This document shows positions 23,801 through 35,717 of a stretch of DNA of 64,000 nt, piece by piece (the stretch's first letter is position 1; every line of letters starts with the position of its first letter). The translations under genes were made by a program, and so were the position numbers. The stretch is from contig NC_135241.1 in the NCBI RefSeq assembly GCF_947623445.1, positions 2,916,501-2,980,500 on the forward strand, read 5' to 3'. The stretch comes from Clavelina lepadiformis. Its lineage: Eukaryota; Chordata; Ascidiacea; Aplousobranchia; Clavelinidae. The notes under the pieces are model-generated. The model saw only the letters and a program-made list of their open reading frames with translations. It had not been told where the DNA came from and made no database searches.

Positions 23801-26800
23801 TGGGTATTTTTATTTTGTTTCAGTTGACTTGATAAGTTCAAGACTTGGTAAAATGTTGAAAGGTGCCCATGTTGTTAATTTTGAGCCATTTTTCTCACCA
23901 CGTTGTTGTGATTAATAACCGTTGACAATGCATGTCCTATTTTGAACACTCTTTTGTTCGCACGTCACGGGGTGCAGAAATTGTTTCGCGAAGGGCAAAG
24001 TGTGTAAAGCTGGTCTATTGTTCTACAGAGTAACAAAGCGAATTCTCAACCTTATATCTAGCTGTGCGAGTTTTTTCTCTTCAAATCCTTGGAAGCTTTA
24101 CGCAAAATTTTCAAGAATAACTTAGGTAACAGGCAACAAAACACTTATTACAACAAAACTATGTACTCTATAGTAAAATAAATACATAATAAATGTTGTC
24201 AAGCTAAAGATATTCCTGAAGAAGTAAAAAAATTTAAGTTTTATAGGCTAATAACAACAGTAGCTGAATTCCATCTTGACTTACCTCCGAAAAAAGATCC
24301 ATCGGAAAGTGTTTTGATCGGTTTTTCAGTGCCGCTTTTCCGGATTTCGACAACGCCATGCTGGATGAAATACATCTTTTTTCCCGATGAACCTTCTTTG
24401 ACAATCACGTCTAGACCAAAATTGATAAATAGTTAATACGATGGTCATGCACAGTTATGAGGAATGTATGATATGGTGCAAAATTACTGGACTAATTATC
24501 TAGTTGAACAATCACACACGAACCATCTGGCTGAAAGACTTCAAATTTAAGTTTCTGCACAACTTCGGTGACAAAATCAGGGTCTGTGTTTTTGAAGAAG
24601 GGCACAGAATGTACCAAGTGGCGGCAATTGTGATTGACAACGTCCTATACGTAATGAACTATTGAGTAATCATAACTATTCCAACAAGGGTCAGATATAT
24701 AGGTCTACTTGTTAATCACTTCAATTAAAATGCGAGTTAATAATTAATAATTAATAATTATCATAATCAATAAATAAAATCATAAAATCATAATGAATAA
24801 GTAATTAATCATAACGAATAGCTTTGTTCATTTCACTATTGTATAATCATCTAAAATCAGATAATGTTGCTTTACGTTTCGGTTTATGAAAAAAAGGAAT
24901 CAGAAATATGCACAGTTTATTACAGCAATATATGACGTATGGATGTGCAGAGAAATCAAATCCAGAGAAATCATGTAATACCTCTTTAAGATTGGCAGAA
25001 AGCTCTCTCAAGATTCCCACCTCATCAAACATCTTTCCTTGGAAGCGATGGTCGTAATAATCAAACACTCTCTTTCGTAATGATTTGGGAAGTCGCCGAT
25101 ATCTCATGTACTCCTTCACTTGCATGTACTGCAAACACATAGAGGTGCTCTGTAGACTATGAAACTTCTTTGCAAATATATACAAAAGTGTTTTTCAATT
25201 TAAATTTTGAGAAGCAGCTCTAAAGTAGTCCCTACTTTTTCTTTGTATTGGCGTTTGGACGAATCCATGGATTGAATTAAAGCAGTGGCGTGGCCGATGA
25301 ACATTGCAAAGCATACAGCGCCTAAAGTGGTGAGTGTACGGTTAACTTGACGACAGATAATGAATCACGAATATGATTTATGGGGCAGAAAAATCTGTTT
25401 TAGAAAACGACCTGAAATCATAGAAATCATAGTCATCCAGAGATCCATAAGATTTTGAGGTTGTTCCCGACCGTAGCCTATACACAGCATGTGAGACATT
25501 GCCTTGAACAGGCTCCATGAGTATTGTTCTCCCCAAGATTTGTCCTTAAATATTGAACAATAAAAACTGAACAAGGCATTGCAGCAGCTTAATTAAACGT
25601 CTTACTCAGTGCACTAATTATCTTCATCGAACGTAGACATAGGTGACTATAGGTATATTATTGCAGCTGCCTAAGTTGACTGATAAATAAGATCGATTAA
25701 GTCCGGCCGAAAATTCGCCTTTGGTAGCCCCGTGTAGCGTAATGAGCTACGATCAATAACTTCGTAATCTAATGATCTTCACTACTTCATAGCACTATCA
25801 TGTGAAAGGAATACCGTTAGACCGACACTTGTCGATTTCGGAAAACACTTAGCTCTATTCATCTGTATTTTGGAACTCTACGCTTTACAAGTACAACACG
25901 TATCCTGTGCTTTTTTCCTTATGTGTTTTGAACCGGCTATATGTTATCAACATGCAGCAAATATATAGCGCGTTCATAAGATAAATAAATAGACGCATCT
26001 TGCCTTACCACAAGATCATCGAGCCTGACCCAAGAATTGTTTGGAAATTCATTGACCATGGGTACCAGAAATTGCAAGCAGCCGTTCCAGTGACCGATCA
26101 ACAGCATCAGGCAAACGAGGTTAAATATTCTGACGACAGCTACTGCTAGATCGTATTGCATTCCGACAATCTCAAAATAGAAGCAAATAATTTTTGTTAA
26201 CTTTGTCTAAGAGGAGAACATATTAAAAGAAGAAGAGGAAAACATATAAAAATTAAAAAAATAAAATCATATTAAGGAAAGCAGTGACCACACAGAAGAT
26301 GTTTGTATATTTGATCTCGACGCCAGGTCTCAACGTTATAACTTTATGCTGGAAACCTGCAGAACTGTTTGTGGTTTCCAAGTGAAGTAAAAACGTTCAT
26401 TGCAAAGTAACACTTAAAATTTTTAAAACAGTTTAATTTAAGGACGCAATTTAATTGCTGGCATGTTACTTGTTCCCATTGATGTACGTATCTGATTAGT
26501 CTTGAGATGCGAAGTAGTCGAAGGAGACTGACAATCTTGGCAAGTCGAACAAACTTCAACGCCCGAGATGCGCTCACACTTGCTGAGTTTCCGATTGTCA
26601 CCTGAAACGTGACCAAGCTGTATTAGGAATCAATAGACATCATATGAAATAGTCATGATAGCGCAACAGACACCTCAGAAAAAGGAACGTGACTTCTTGT
26701 AACTTATAGAGACTACCAACGTCACTGAAAATGCAACCTTGTATTGATTGCATGGGTAATGTTTCAAACAGGTCCCGACAGTATATAGGCCTAAGCTAAG

Positions 26801-29800
26801 TATCAAATATTCAACAATGAAACAAAAACTATACTAGACATTAATTGATAACCTGAGGCTTGAAACTTTCTATGTATTATTTTATTAGCGTGTGGTATAA
26901 CAAAGGACAAAACTAAAAATAAAAACAAATATTGATAAAAATTTTGGTAAATCTCCACAAATAACTTGCTTGTCCAATACTGTTCTTCTAATTGTTTCAA
27001 CAAATAAAATCATAAAACTAAGAATGGCCAAAAATTAAAATTTTGACTTGCTAAGAAAAAAAGTGTCAACGTTGCATTTTACTTTAATTCAAACTTGCAG
27101 TACTTTGTTTTCAAGATCGGTCGATATAGGATTAGAAGGATTTTTATTTTCCATTATCGTAGGAGGGCGACGAAAATTGAAACCTTATTTAAAAGCGAAA
27201 TCGTTATAAAGCAACTCCTAATCTTCAGGGGCAGAATCGTTTGTAAGTTCAAAGTTTAATGATACATGCTGCACATGCAGGCTTGTCGGCGCATCCCGAA
27301 ATGAAATACAAACAAAAACAAATACATTAATGTATCAAAACCAAGACGGTGTCATATTAGACAATTTTGAACGTTGTCTCATCCAAATGAAGACAAAAAA
27401 GACTAAAAACCTAACCTCTGTCAACTTTGTATAATACCACCGATTCATCACCTGCAGAAGGTAATCAACAGGGATAGTTGAAACCAAATCAATGATGAAC
27501 CATGACCTCAAGTATCGGAGTCGAATCGTTTTTAAATCCAATATGACGTCACCGTCTCCGGAATCGACTATGACGCCCGTGTGAAAGTTGGCCACGATAT
27601 CGAAAAGAAACCTGTTTAAAAGCGGTAAGAATCACGATTTACTGAAAAAATCTTGTTTCAAAAAAAAGAAGTTGTTAAAAATAACCAAGCCTTCTAGTTA
27701 AAACCTTTCCATCTATGTACACATAGCCTACGCCCTACTGTTAATATATGACCATAAAAATATTGCTCGTTTAACTTTCGCAAACAATGTTTGGTTAAAA
27801 ACAGAATTGGTACCAAACATCAAGACTGAGATTGAAAGCAATCCATCCAGAATCGGTTGTCATCTCATCGTTAAAGAATGAGATTGCAACCGGGATGACG
27901 AGCATGCTTGTGATCAGCAAAAGCAAGGTGATGCAATCCCAATAAAATCTGCACAAAAATTAAGAATTTTAAGTCATTTGTGCAAAGTATACCGTCTCCA
28001 ACCATGCCACATTCGTCACCAAGGCTGTGCTTGTCTACACCATTCTTGTAAACTGTAAAGAGACAGACAATGCAGAAAAACAGATCGGATTTGTTTCGGA
28101 AGACTATTTCCTTGTTAAAATCTTGACGTTATAGCGGTCTTCATTAAGCGCAAGTTATAATGCTGCCAAAATTCCGGTTAAGTTATTTGCCATATCCAAG
28201 GTTTACAACCAACGGGGAATCTTTCAGAGTGCTCCAAAGCTCTGTTCAGACTGTACCTGAAATTTGAATAGGGATGAATGACGGAAAATCCTGCATTTTC
28301 GTGCCTTTGCTGTTCCTCCTCGACTGCTTTTTCACTCCCGTACATTCTCACCGAAAACTTTGTCACCGGTAAGGACATTGATGCTCCTGAGTACCTAATG
28401 GGCGATAAAAATAGAAAGTATTTGAAAACAATTTAGACTGAGTCAATCTTTAAAACCTGCCTTCTGTTCAGCTTTGCTGTACGATTCACGATATAAGTAT
28501 TAATTTGAAAATTTTTCAACCAAACCAAAACATTCATAAAAAACACAGCATCAGTCAAACTGGTCTGCCTCTGCTGATGGATGAAATGTCGAAACGAAAT
28601 GCCAATCTTGAAGCGTTTGAAAATTAAAACTTTTATGGTCACTGACTATCTTGGGTAATGAGTAATAACTTTAACTCAAGCAATGGCCATCAACAAAGTT
28701 TTAAAATCAAACAAAACACGGTCTCATATACAAAAATCTTTTGAAGCGAAAGCTTTGCTTTTCGTCCTACAACGCTTCAACTTATACCACACTGTGGAAG
28801 CTCGCTTAATGAGGTAAATTGCAGAAATAACATCTCTTATGAAGCTATACCACTCTGGGAGTTCTTTCATGTTGGAACTTTTACGAGCCCTCAGGAGATT
28901 TTCGATTGTTGAAAACGTTCAAACATATATAATCATGGTTGATAGCTGTCACCATTTCACCGGAAAAATATTGAATGTTTAAAGCGTTGTTTTCGATTTC
29001 TTGTCAAGTTAACTTGACCTTTTTAACTAAATTACTCTAAACCTAACTTTCTCAGTCTAAATTTCAAAATTCTAATTGAATCCTGATGGACATTTTTATC
29101 TCTTTAAGGTTTAGCACAAAAATTTTATAAATATCGTTTCGGTGTGATATTATCACTACCCGTGTACATTTGATAAAAAATAATAAATAATTAATTGTAA
29201 CGGTGAAATTAATGACTTATCATTAAAATTGCATTTGAAGAAAATGTGCAACGCATCATTATTTTTGATAAGCAACGCACAGACAGTGGCAACTTCACAA
29301 GTGAAAAAAATCCATATCTATAAGAAAATGATCTTGCCGACAAAATATCGTACAACATCAATTACGTGGGCACTGTCTTAGAGGACACATTTTTATGATA
29401 ATTGTGCAATCAAAATTGGCAAGTATTATTTGACACTACTCCATTATAATTTTTCCATTTCCATTTGTACTAATGCCAAGTTCCAGCTTTTCCTAAGGCC
29501 TAAGGCATGATGCAAAGTACATGGATGGCATCACAATCTTTACCCTCAAGGCGATGAAAATCTTTACGCGATTTAACATCGGCGATGAGTTCTCACCGCT
29601 CGAACCGGATTTACCAAGCTTATTTGTGTGCAATTTCCGGTTGTGTATATTTCGTTTTGTTGTTTTTTTTCATTTTTGTCTTGCGTAAATTTAAAAGAAT
29701 TTCAATGCCTTGCCCAAAGGCATTACAACAGTGAAGCAGCTGGAAATTGAAAATGAATTCGCATCATCGTGAGCCCGGCATTTTAATCACTCTGCTACCG

Positions 29801-32193
29801 AGTCGATGCGTTTTAAAACATCTTCGGTAAAAATAACAAAGCCGGAAAAAAGCCAAACGTTTCCGGCAAGATGATAACGGTCAGTACGTACCAGGCCAGA
29901 GTGTACAAAGCTGATTTGTTTCGCCTGCTACGAAACCTTCGTTTCCAACCTATCATTTTCTTGACTGAGACCAGCAGAGGTAAATTGCATAGAGTTACTT
30001 CCACTTCGTTGACGAATTTCTTCTTTCTACGTGCTCTACGTGCTAAGCTGTTACGAGTTTACACAAAGCTTCTAATTTTCATGCAACGCCTCTTCGATTT
30101 GATTTGCAATACGGTTTCATTGGAGGCATAGAAAAAAATTCCCCTTAATCTACATGGACCTTTTAATTAATAAACCTTCATTAATGCTTTCATTCGCACT
30201 ATATTATAGAAAAGCTATTGCCCTCACCTACAATGACCTTTGAGTGAACAAAGTCAAAAGCAGCGTTGAAAGGTCTTTAGTCTTATTTCATGCAGTTTTC
30301 TATGTTACATGGTTAATTAAACAAACTTAATTTAACAGCCAATTGAGTCTCACAGCAAGGACACGGGCATGGAAATCGAAACATTTCCTATACCTTAGTA
30401 TAGTGCAGTAGAAAAAGCTCACGATCGATTGTCAGAAGCCAGCGGCGACTTCAATTAAACGTGCTGCTGCAAGAACTTCCCGACCTTGTTTTTGGCTGGG
30501 CTAACGAGAACCAACGCTTCGTTGATCGATATTAGGCTCAGTGGAGCGAGGTTTCATTCACGGGTTTGCTTGCGCAACCCCTGACGTAGCTTCTTTTAGC
30601 TTGGTGCCCGTTTTACAATGGGGACTTTTAGTAGCTTATTCTTAACTCTGAAATGATTTAAACCAACCAGTAAGAATCTTGAGTACACGCCGTCACCGCA
30701 ATTGCTTGAACTTTATTCAATATTTTTGCAAAACTTAACACAAACACTAACAATTTTCTTGCAATTTCAATATTATAGATCAATTTTCTATTTTTGTAGT
30801 TTTCATTTGCTAACGTTTGTTTCTATGACTTAACATTTTTGAAACTTTTTAAAACTTTTTTCTATGCAGCCAAAGATGAGAAATTTATATTTCAAATACT
30901 AAGTAACTATAAGAACTATAAGGGGTTGGATTAACTGTTGGATTGGAAATGTTGGAATTGGAACTGTTAGAATTAAAATCGGAACTGTTACTATGATAGA
31001 AATTCAAAACAAAAACTTTTTAAATTATTTTCGTTTTATCTTCAATGCGTTATTCAGTCTATCATCTATCAATCAAACAATCATCGTTATTCAGAGTATA
31101 ATAATGACATAATTGTCTGCAGTTTATGTAATAAATAACTTGCCATAATAATAACAAACTAAAGTGTATATAGAAACTGAACCGTTTTATGGTAGTTATT
31201 GTATTTGTTGTGATCATTGCACGAATAACTTTATAGATAACTGCAAATTTTTATCTAAATTTTTAAGATTTGAGATTTATTAATACTGCCGCGACATCTT
31301 TTGGATAAAACAATGTGCGTATACTAACAATAATTAACTAATCAAAGTTTCGCTGTTAAGCCGCAAAAGTTCTTCGATAATACCTATTTTATTTAATTAT
31401 TAAACAAAGGATATTTTATAGTTAAGGATTTTATTCAACCATAACAATCCAATCAATTTTTGAATTTTGTTTTGCCGCTTTATCTTAACAAGAGAGACCA
31501 TAAATTTCAATTTTCAAACATAAAATTGCAGAGAAACAAATGCACAAAATATTGCTGTATCACGCATGAGATCAGACATACATTTATTTTTCAGAAAATC
31601 ATGTTTGTCGAGAATAATAGAATTTAGGATGCCTGGAAAACCTGTGATTTTATGTTTATGAAAATCAGTACAATCCGTCTGATACCTGCCGCAAATTAAG
31701 TAACTACCATCTTTGTTATACTTTTAACGACCTCTACCTGCAACTTATAATTATCCCATCTGATAGTGTTTGACTTTCAACTTACTACAAGTCTTTCAAA
31801 TGAGTGCCCCACACGTGCATTGGTTATTAAACTCGAAAGCGCTTGCTCTGATCATTACGCCTTCCAACGAACACGACGTGTAATTTTTAATGATTATGTT
31901 TGATGACAAAATTACCATTTTTCTATGATGCTTGCATAGTAATAGAAATCTAATGAACCTAATGAGTCCTTTTACACCCAGTGAGCTAAAGTTCTCAATG
32001 TAAATCACCGGTCAATTTCAAAATCGTGGAAGCGGTTAGACTTGATATAACTTTATGTAGTCATAAAGACTTACCAATTTCCGACTTTCTCAAAATACAA
32101 AGGCCCTAAAACAGGGTTTTCTTTATGGTCGTCGACTTCTTCCGGGACTGTGGATCTTTCTCGACTATCGTGTTCTTCGATCTTACCAAGCAT
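20804..32193 (-). CDS. HCN: Hyperpolarization-activated cyclic nucleotide-gated (HCN) channel
   Basis: Sixteen exons close in phase to 852 aa: 32193-32075, 28394-28257, 27948-27814, 27611-27416, 26601-26470, 26170-26009, 25544-25412, 25321-25236, 25128-24982, 24644-24524, 24410-24285, 22566-22402, 22094-21991, 21906-21830, 21734-21635, 21421-20804. The product is a plasma-membrane pacemaker (Ih) channel passing Na+ and K+. Visible domains: the HCN N-terminal motif [14 protein letters not shown] and [12 protein letters not shown] before S1; S1-S3 in residues about 86-186; S4 about 208-236 with regularly spaced Arg/Lys ending [11 protein letters not shown]; selectivity filter CIGYG at 315-319; S6 and C-linker ([10 protein letters not shown], then [14 protein letters not shown]); CNBD about 440-560 with FFGEICLL. 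The conserved Arg-Thr cAMP contact reads RV (R508, V509). The N-terminus is short (39 codons in exon 1) and the C-tail is Ser-rich and basic. Intron 1 is 3.7 kb. The family is certain, but the paralogue is not assigned. Confidence 0.95.
22863..23001. repeat. Long hairpin inside an HCN intron
   Basis: Arms 22863-22904 and 22960-23001 (42 bases each) are inverted copies with only about five mismatches, around a 55-base spacer. The whole structure is 139 nt, inside the HCN intron between exons 11 and 12. A 65-codon plus-strand frame across it is a by-product. It could be a small-RNA precursor or hairpin RNA, or a small inverted-repeat element. No target duplication was recognised. Confidence 0.7.
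28395..32074 (-). other. HCN intron 1 (3.7 kb), no internal gene seen
   Basis: The intron is bounded by GTAAGT at the exon 1 donor and TTAG at the exon 2 acceptor. It is AT-rich. Around 30.93-30.99 kb it has a run of imperfect GGAAxTGTTxGAATT-like short repeats. Small open frames near 29.8-30.1 kb occur on both strands and show no family signature. First introns of channel genes often carry enhancers, but nothing specific can be claimed here. Confidence 0.6.
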
Positions 32194-32908
32194 TTTAAAC
32201 TAGGAATGTTACAGAGCTTAACTTAAAACTACACTGACTATTTAAGCAGAAAAAACCTATAAAAGCATTTCAGATTTGCCTGTCAAGTAGCTTTTTTACG
32301 TTTTTATATTTTTTACAACTGATCGAAATACTCTGATCGATGCCAGATAAAGCTTGTACTGAAGTAACTAGTAATGTTGTAATCACTAACCTCGAGTTAT
32401 TTGAACAATTAAGCTACTTAAGGTTGTTTCTTATGGTAAAGCTTAGAAAGGTATTTTCTTTACGAATCAGATTTTATCTGACGTGAAATAATATTGATTT
32501 GAGCAATCCCTTTAAGCTTAAAACTCTAAATTTAAACCTTTTCGACGTAGGACCCGTATCAGTTCCTATCAAATCGATGTGCCTAAATTTGAAATGGCAA
32601 TAAATTGCATGTCCCGCCATCCCTTATTCATCGGAAGCAAAATTCATCTGGTCTGCAAATGTTGTATAGACTTCGATTTTGCCCAGGCGTTAAAAGATTT
32701 TCCCTTAGGCCTAACCTTCCCTTAGTTTAGTGGTTGCCTCATTTTACAATTTCCTGCTGCGAAACCGTTTGGCCCGTTGAACTTGGTTGACCTGACTGCA
32801 CAGCTTCCATAAATGTTGTAAGACGTTCATGTTATCTAAACATAACAGGTGTTTTGCGAAATGCTTTTAAGATGCTTTGACCGGTTGACTGAAAGAGAGG
32901 ATGATGAA

Positions 32909-32930
32909 GTGTGTGTGTGTGTGCGCGCGC
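32909..32930. repeat. (GT)n(GC)n alternating purine-pyrimidine tract
   Basis: A run of GT dinucleotides passes straight into GC dinucleotides, giving about 22 alternating bases. Such tracts can adopt Z-DNA. It lies about 720 bp upstream of the HCN start codon. Confidence 0.8.
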
Positions 32931-32972
32931 TCGCGGTAAAACGTTTTGTCGGAGAGAATTTGAATTCTGTAA

Positions 32973-33004
32973 ATAAACTATATAAATCAGTTTATATAGT
33001 TTAT
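32973..33004. repeat. Perfect 14-bp-arm palindrome
   Basis: Arms 32973-32986 (ATAAACTATATAAA) and 32991-33004 are exact reverse complements with a TCAG loop. It is a potential cruciform, 42 bp from the alternating GT/GC tract. Confidence 0.8.
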
Positions 33005-34902
33005 CAATTTATTTAATGATCAAAAGTTTGAGAATACCCTAAAAAAATCATTAAAAATTCGCCTCGCTCAGTGCGTTGCGTTTTTTTTGCAAATAAGAGG
33101 TTTTGCGATTTGTTTAAATGCGTTTTGCGATTTGCATCGGACATACAAAGAAAGAAATAAGCTGAGGTATGAGAAAAATCGTTTAAATGTGAAGATGTAA
33201 CAAATAATAATAATAGACCACTTTTGTCAAACCAAAACTTTGCTTTGGATGTATCACTTGCGTATATTATTACAAAGGTTATATTATGGCTGCTATGGCG
33301 CACAAAATTTTTTTTGCTAACTAGTAGGGATATTCCTTTCCAATTAGGCTACTCCATTCATGTCAACCGCTACTTCTTTGGCCTTTTACAAATTTCGTGC
33401 TTTCCGTCATTTCAGCTATACCGCGTGGCTTTTGTTTATATCGCACTGCAGTTAGCGGAAGATTGGCTCTGTTTGATTTGTGTGCTCAACGTAACGTGCT
33501 TCCTGGTAACAACCTTATAGAGTTATATGCAAGTCGGATTACTGTTCAGTCAGTAATCCAGCAGGGACGACGTAATTACGTTTCTAATTAGCACGCAAAG
33601 TCCTAAACGTCTGTCAACAGTAATTGTGTTTTAGATGATATTGTTTTCAGTTATTCCAAGATTTTTGAATAAGCTCCAGTAAAGCAACTAGTTTTGTTTT
33701 ACAGATAAGTATTGGTTCAATATTGATATATATTGCGGTTTTTCGTTAAACTGTTTCTTGCTTCATATATCATATCATCATCTTAATAATATCATGAAAT
33801 GATGCACATTTTAAAGCAAACAAGGAGGGCAATTTTAAAGATTGCCTTTAAAATTTCTAAGTTTTTCCACCTAGCCCAGAATGCGCGGGGGCGCAATAAA
33901 TACATTTTTACGCTTCAAAAACACTTTACAACATCTCAAAATGAAATGTATTCTCTTGTTTTACGTACAATAGCTGCCTATTTATAGTTTACAACTTTTA
34001 AACGCCGTAAACGAAAATCTTTAACGCCCTATATCTCCCATTTTTAGTTTTCCTGTTGGTGGAAGCTGAAAAGTTATCGCATGCAAACCTACAAAAACCT
34101 ATGGACCAAAAGAATTAAGATCGTGAAAAGTCATGACCCAACAGGCTTCTTATACGCTAGTGGTTATAAGTATTTAGCATTGTTATGCAATAAAACTTCA
34201 ATAGATTTTATAGATTTTTGTTTAAGTTCACCAGAATAAATCAATCAAATAGAACGAGTAACCTACATGTGATACAAGTTACATAGAGATGGTAATTACG
34301 AATTATCATGTCAGTGGAGAAAATTATGATCCTGAAATTAATACGGTGACAGCCTGAAACTTTTCAGGTCTAATAAGAGTAAATTGAAAAAACACAGCTA
34401 AAAACTGGCAGGCCACGTTGCGGACACCTATGGATGAGGTCATGACACAGAGTGACTTAAATTGATATAAGTCAGAATAAAATGACTTGGCAACAACCAT
34501 ACTAACAAGATTTACATTTTAGCGGCAAAAATGTTTTTACGATCCTGGACTACTGTAAAATGTTCAAGGTGTCAGAAATCAGAATCACTATGGTGACGTA
34601 TTAGTATTGTTTTGAGTTTGGGGAACTCCCGATGTAAAAAACAAAATTTTGCTTCAACTCGGTTTGTGGCCTTCCTTAATGCTGTAACCTTTGAACTCTG
34701 GGAGTTCCTGGAATTTTTGGCCTGGCAACTAGTTTAAAGTGGTTAGGTCAAAATATCTGTCTGGTTTTAGTATGTGTCTGTGTTATTAATGCTATATATT
34801 GATATTATTGATATATATATAATAATGATATATATAATTGATATATAAAAATATATTGATATAATTCTATCAATACTGATAATACTTTTTGTTTGTTAAT
34901 TA

Positions 34903-35009
34903 GGGTCTAGTGCAGAAGAGCACAACCTCAAGATGCATTTGTATACCAGCCCAGACCCCAGCTACTCAAATTGTGACGTTATTTGGTTGTGCACTTTTGC
35001 ACTAGATCC
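34903..35009. repeat. 107-bp hairpin with 25-bp near-perfect arms
   Basis: Arms 34903-34927 and 34985-35009 match as inverted repeats in 22 of 25 positions (GG-TCTAGTGCA...CACAACC), with a 57-base loop. Size and structure fit a tiny MITE or a small-RNA precursor. No clear target-site duplication was found. Confidence 0.65.
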
Positions 35010-35300
35010 ATCAATTCTGTAACGTAGGCTAGTTTAGTTGTCAGGCAGTTTGGTAATTACAGGAGGAGTTTTCAACTTTTACTGGTAAAATAACCACACA
35101 AAATACTGAAGGAAATCGCCATAACGCAGTGGCACTTGGTACTTAGTATTGTTAAAGTGCGTTGTTAAAACAACTTGTGTTTACATGACGTTGTCGACAC
35201 TGCTATGTGCATTCATGCACAAGATTTATTTATAAAGGTTCATGCTAAACTGACTATTAGGCTACATGTTCACACTGATTTGTGATAAACAATCTTACTT

Positions 35301-35418
35301 GAACGCCGATTTATAATAAATAAACAAAGAATTAAGACTTCAGTTCACGCCATGACGCCAAAATTTTGTTTTTTGCATGCATGATTTATTTTCGAAAACT
35401 GCCATACTTTCCAATTAG
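35301..35418 (+). repeat. Dispersed repeat, copy A
   Basis: It shares with 56045-56160 and 56671-56786 an ordered set of blocks: TTTATAATAAAT, AACAAAGA(ATTAA), the CGCCA.CACGCCAAAATTT-like block, GCATGCA.GATTT and TTTCCAATTA. This defines an interspersed family of at least three copies in the window. Terminal repeats were not recognised. Confidence 0.6.
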
Positions 35419-35717
35419 GCTGTACTGCATAGTACATAGCCTGGTAATGCGATTAAATCAGTCAGTAGTGAAAAATGAATGATACAATGTGTGAGCAATC
35501 ACTAATTGCTCAACCACATATGAAAAGTTTTATTTTAATTTCATTGTTTAGATATAATGCTGCTTTTTCACTTCACGTAATTAAACGATACTGTTTTTGT
35601 AAAATGACATCATCGCTGTATCACAGATTAATCGTTTTAAAAGATCTTTCTTATTCTGGCCTAATTTCCAGGTTGCCAGCTTCATTGCATCCGTGGTTTC
35701 CTTGGAAAGAGCAGAGC

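Larger units (their letters stand above)
32194..35717. other. Divergent intergenic region (HCN / chimeric gene)
   Basis: This stretch separates the HCN start (minus) from the chimeric gene (plus), so it probably contains both promoters. It holds a GT/GC alternating tract, a 14-bp-arm palindrome, an AT-rich low-complexity block at about 34.79-34.88 kb, a 107-bp hairpin (34903-35009) and one copy of a dispersed repeat (35301-35418). Open frames at 33.2-33.6 kb lack motifs and splice support. Confidence 0.5.

Noticed and set aside
29813..30131. Overlapping frames on both strands within HCN intron 1
   Set aside because: Basic/hydrophobic composition only, mutually overlapping, and no splice or family support.
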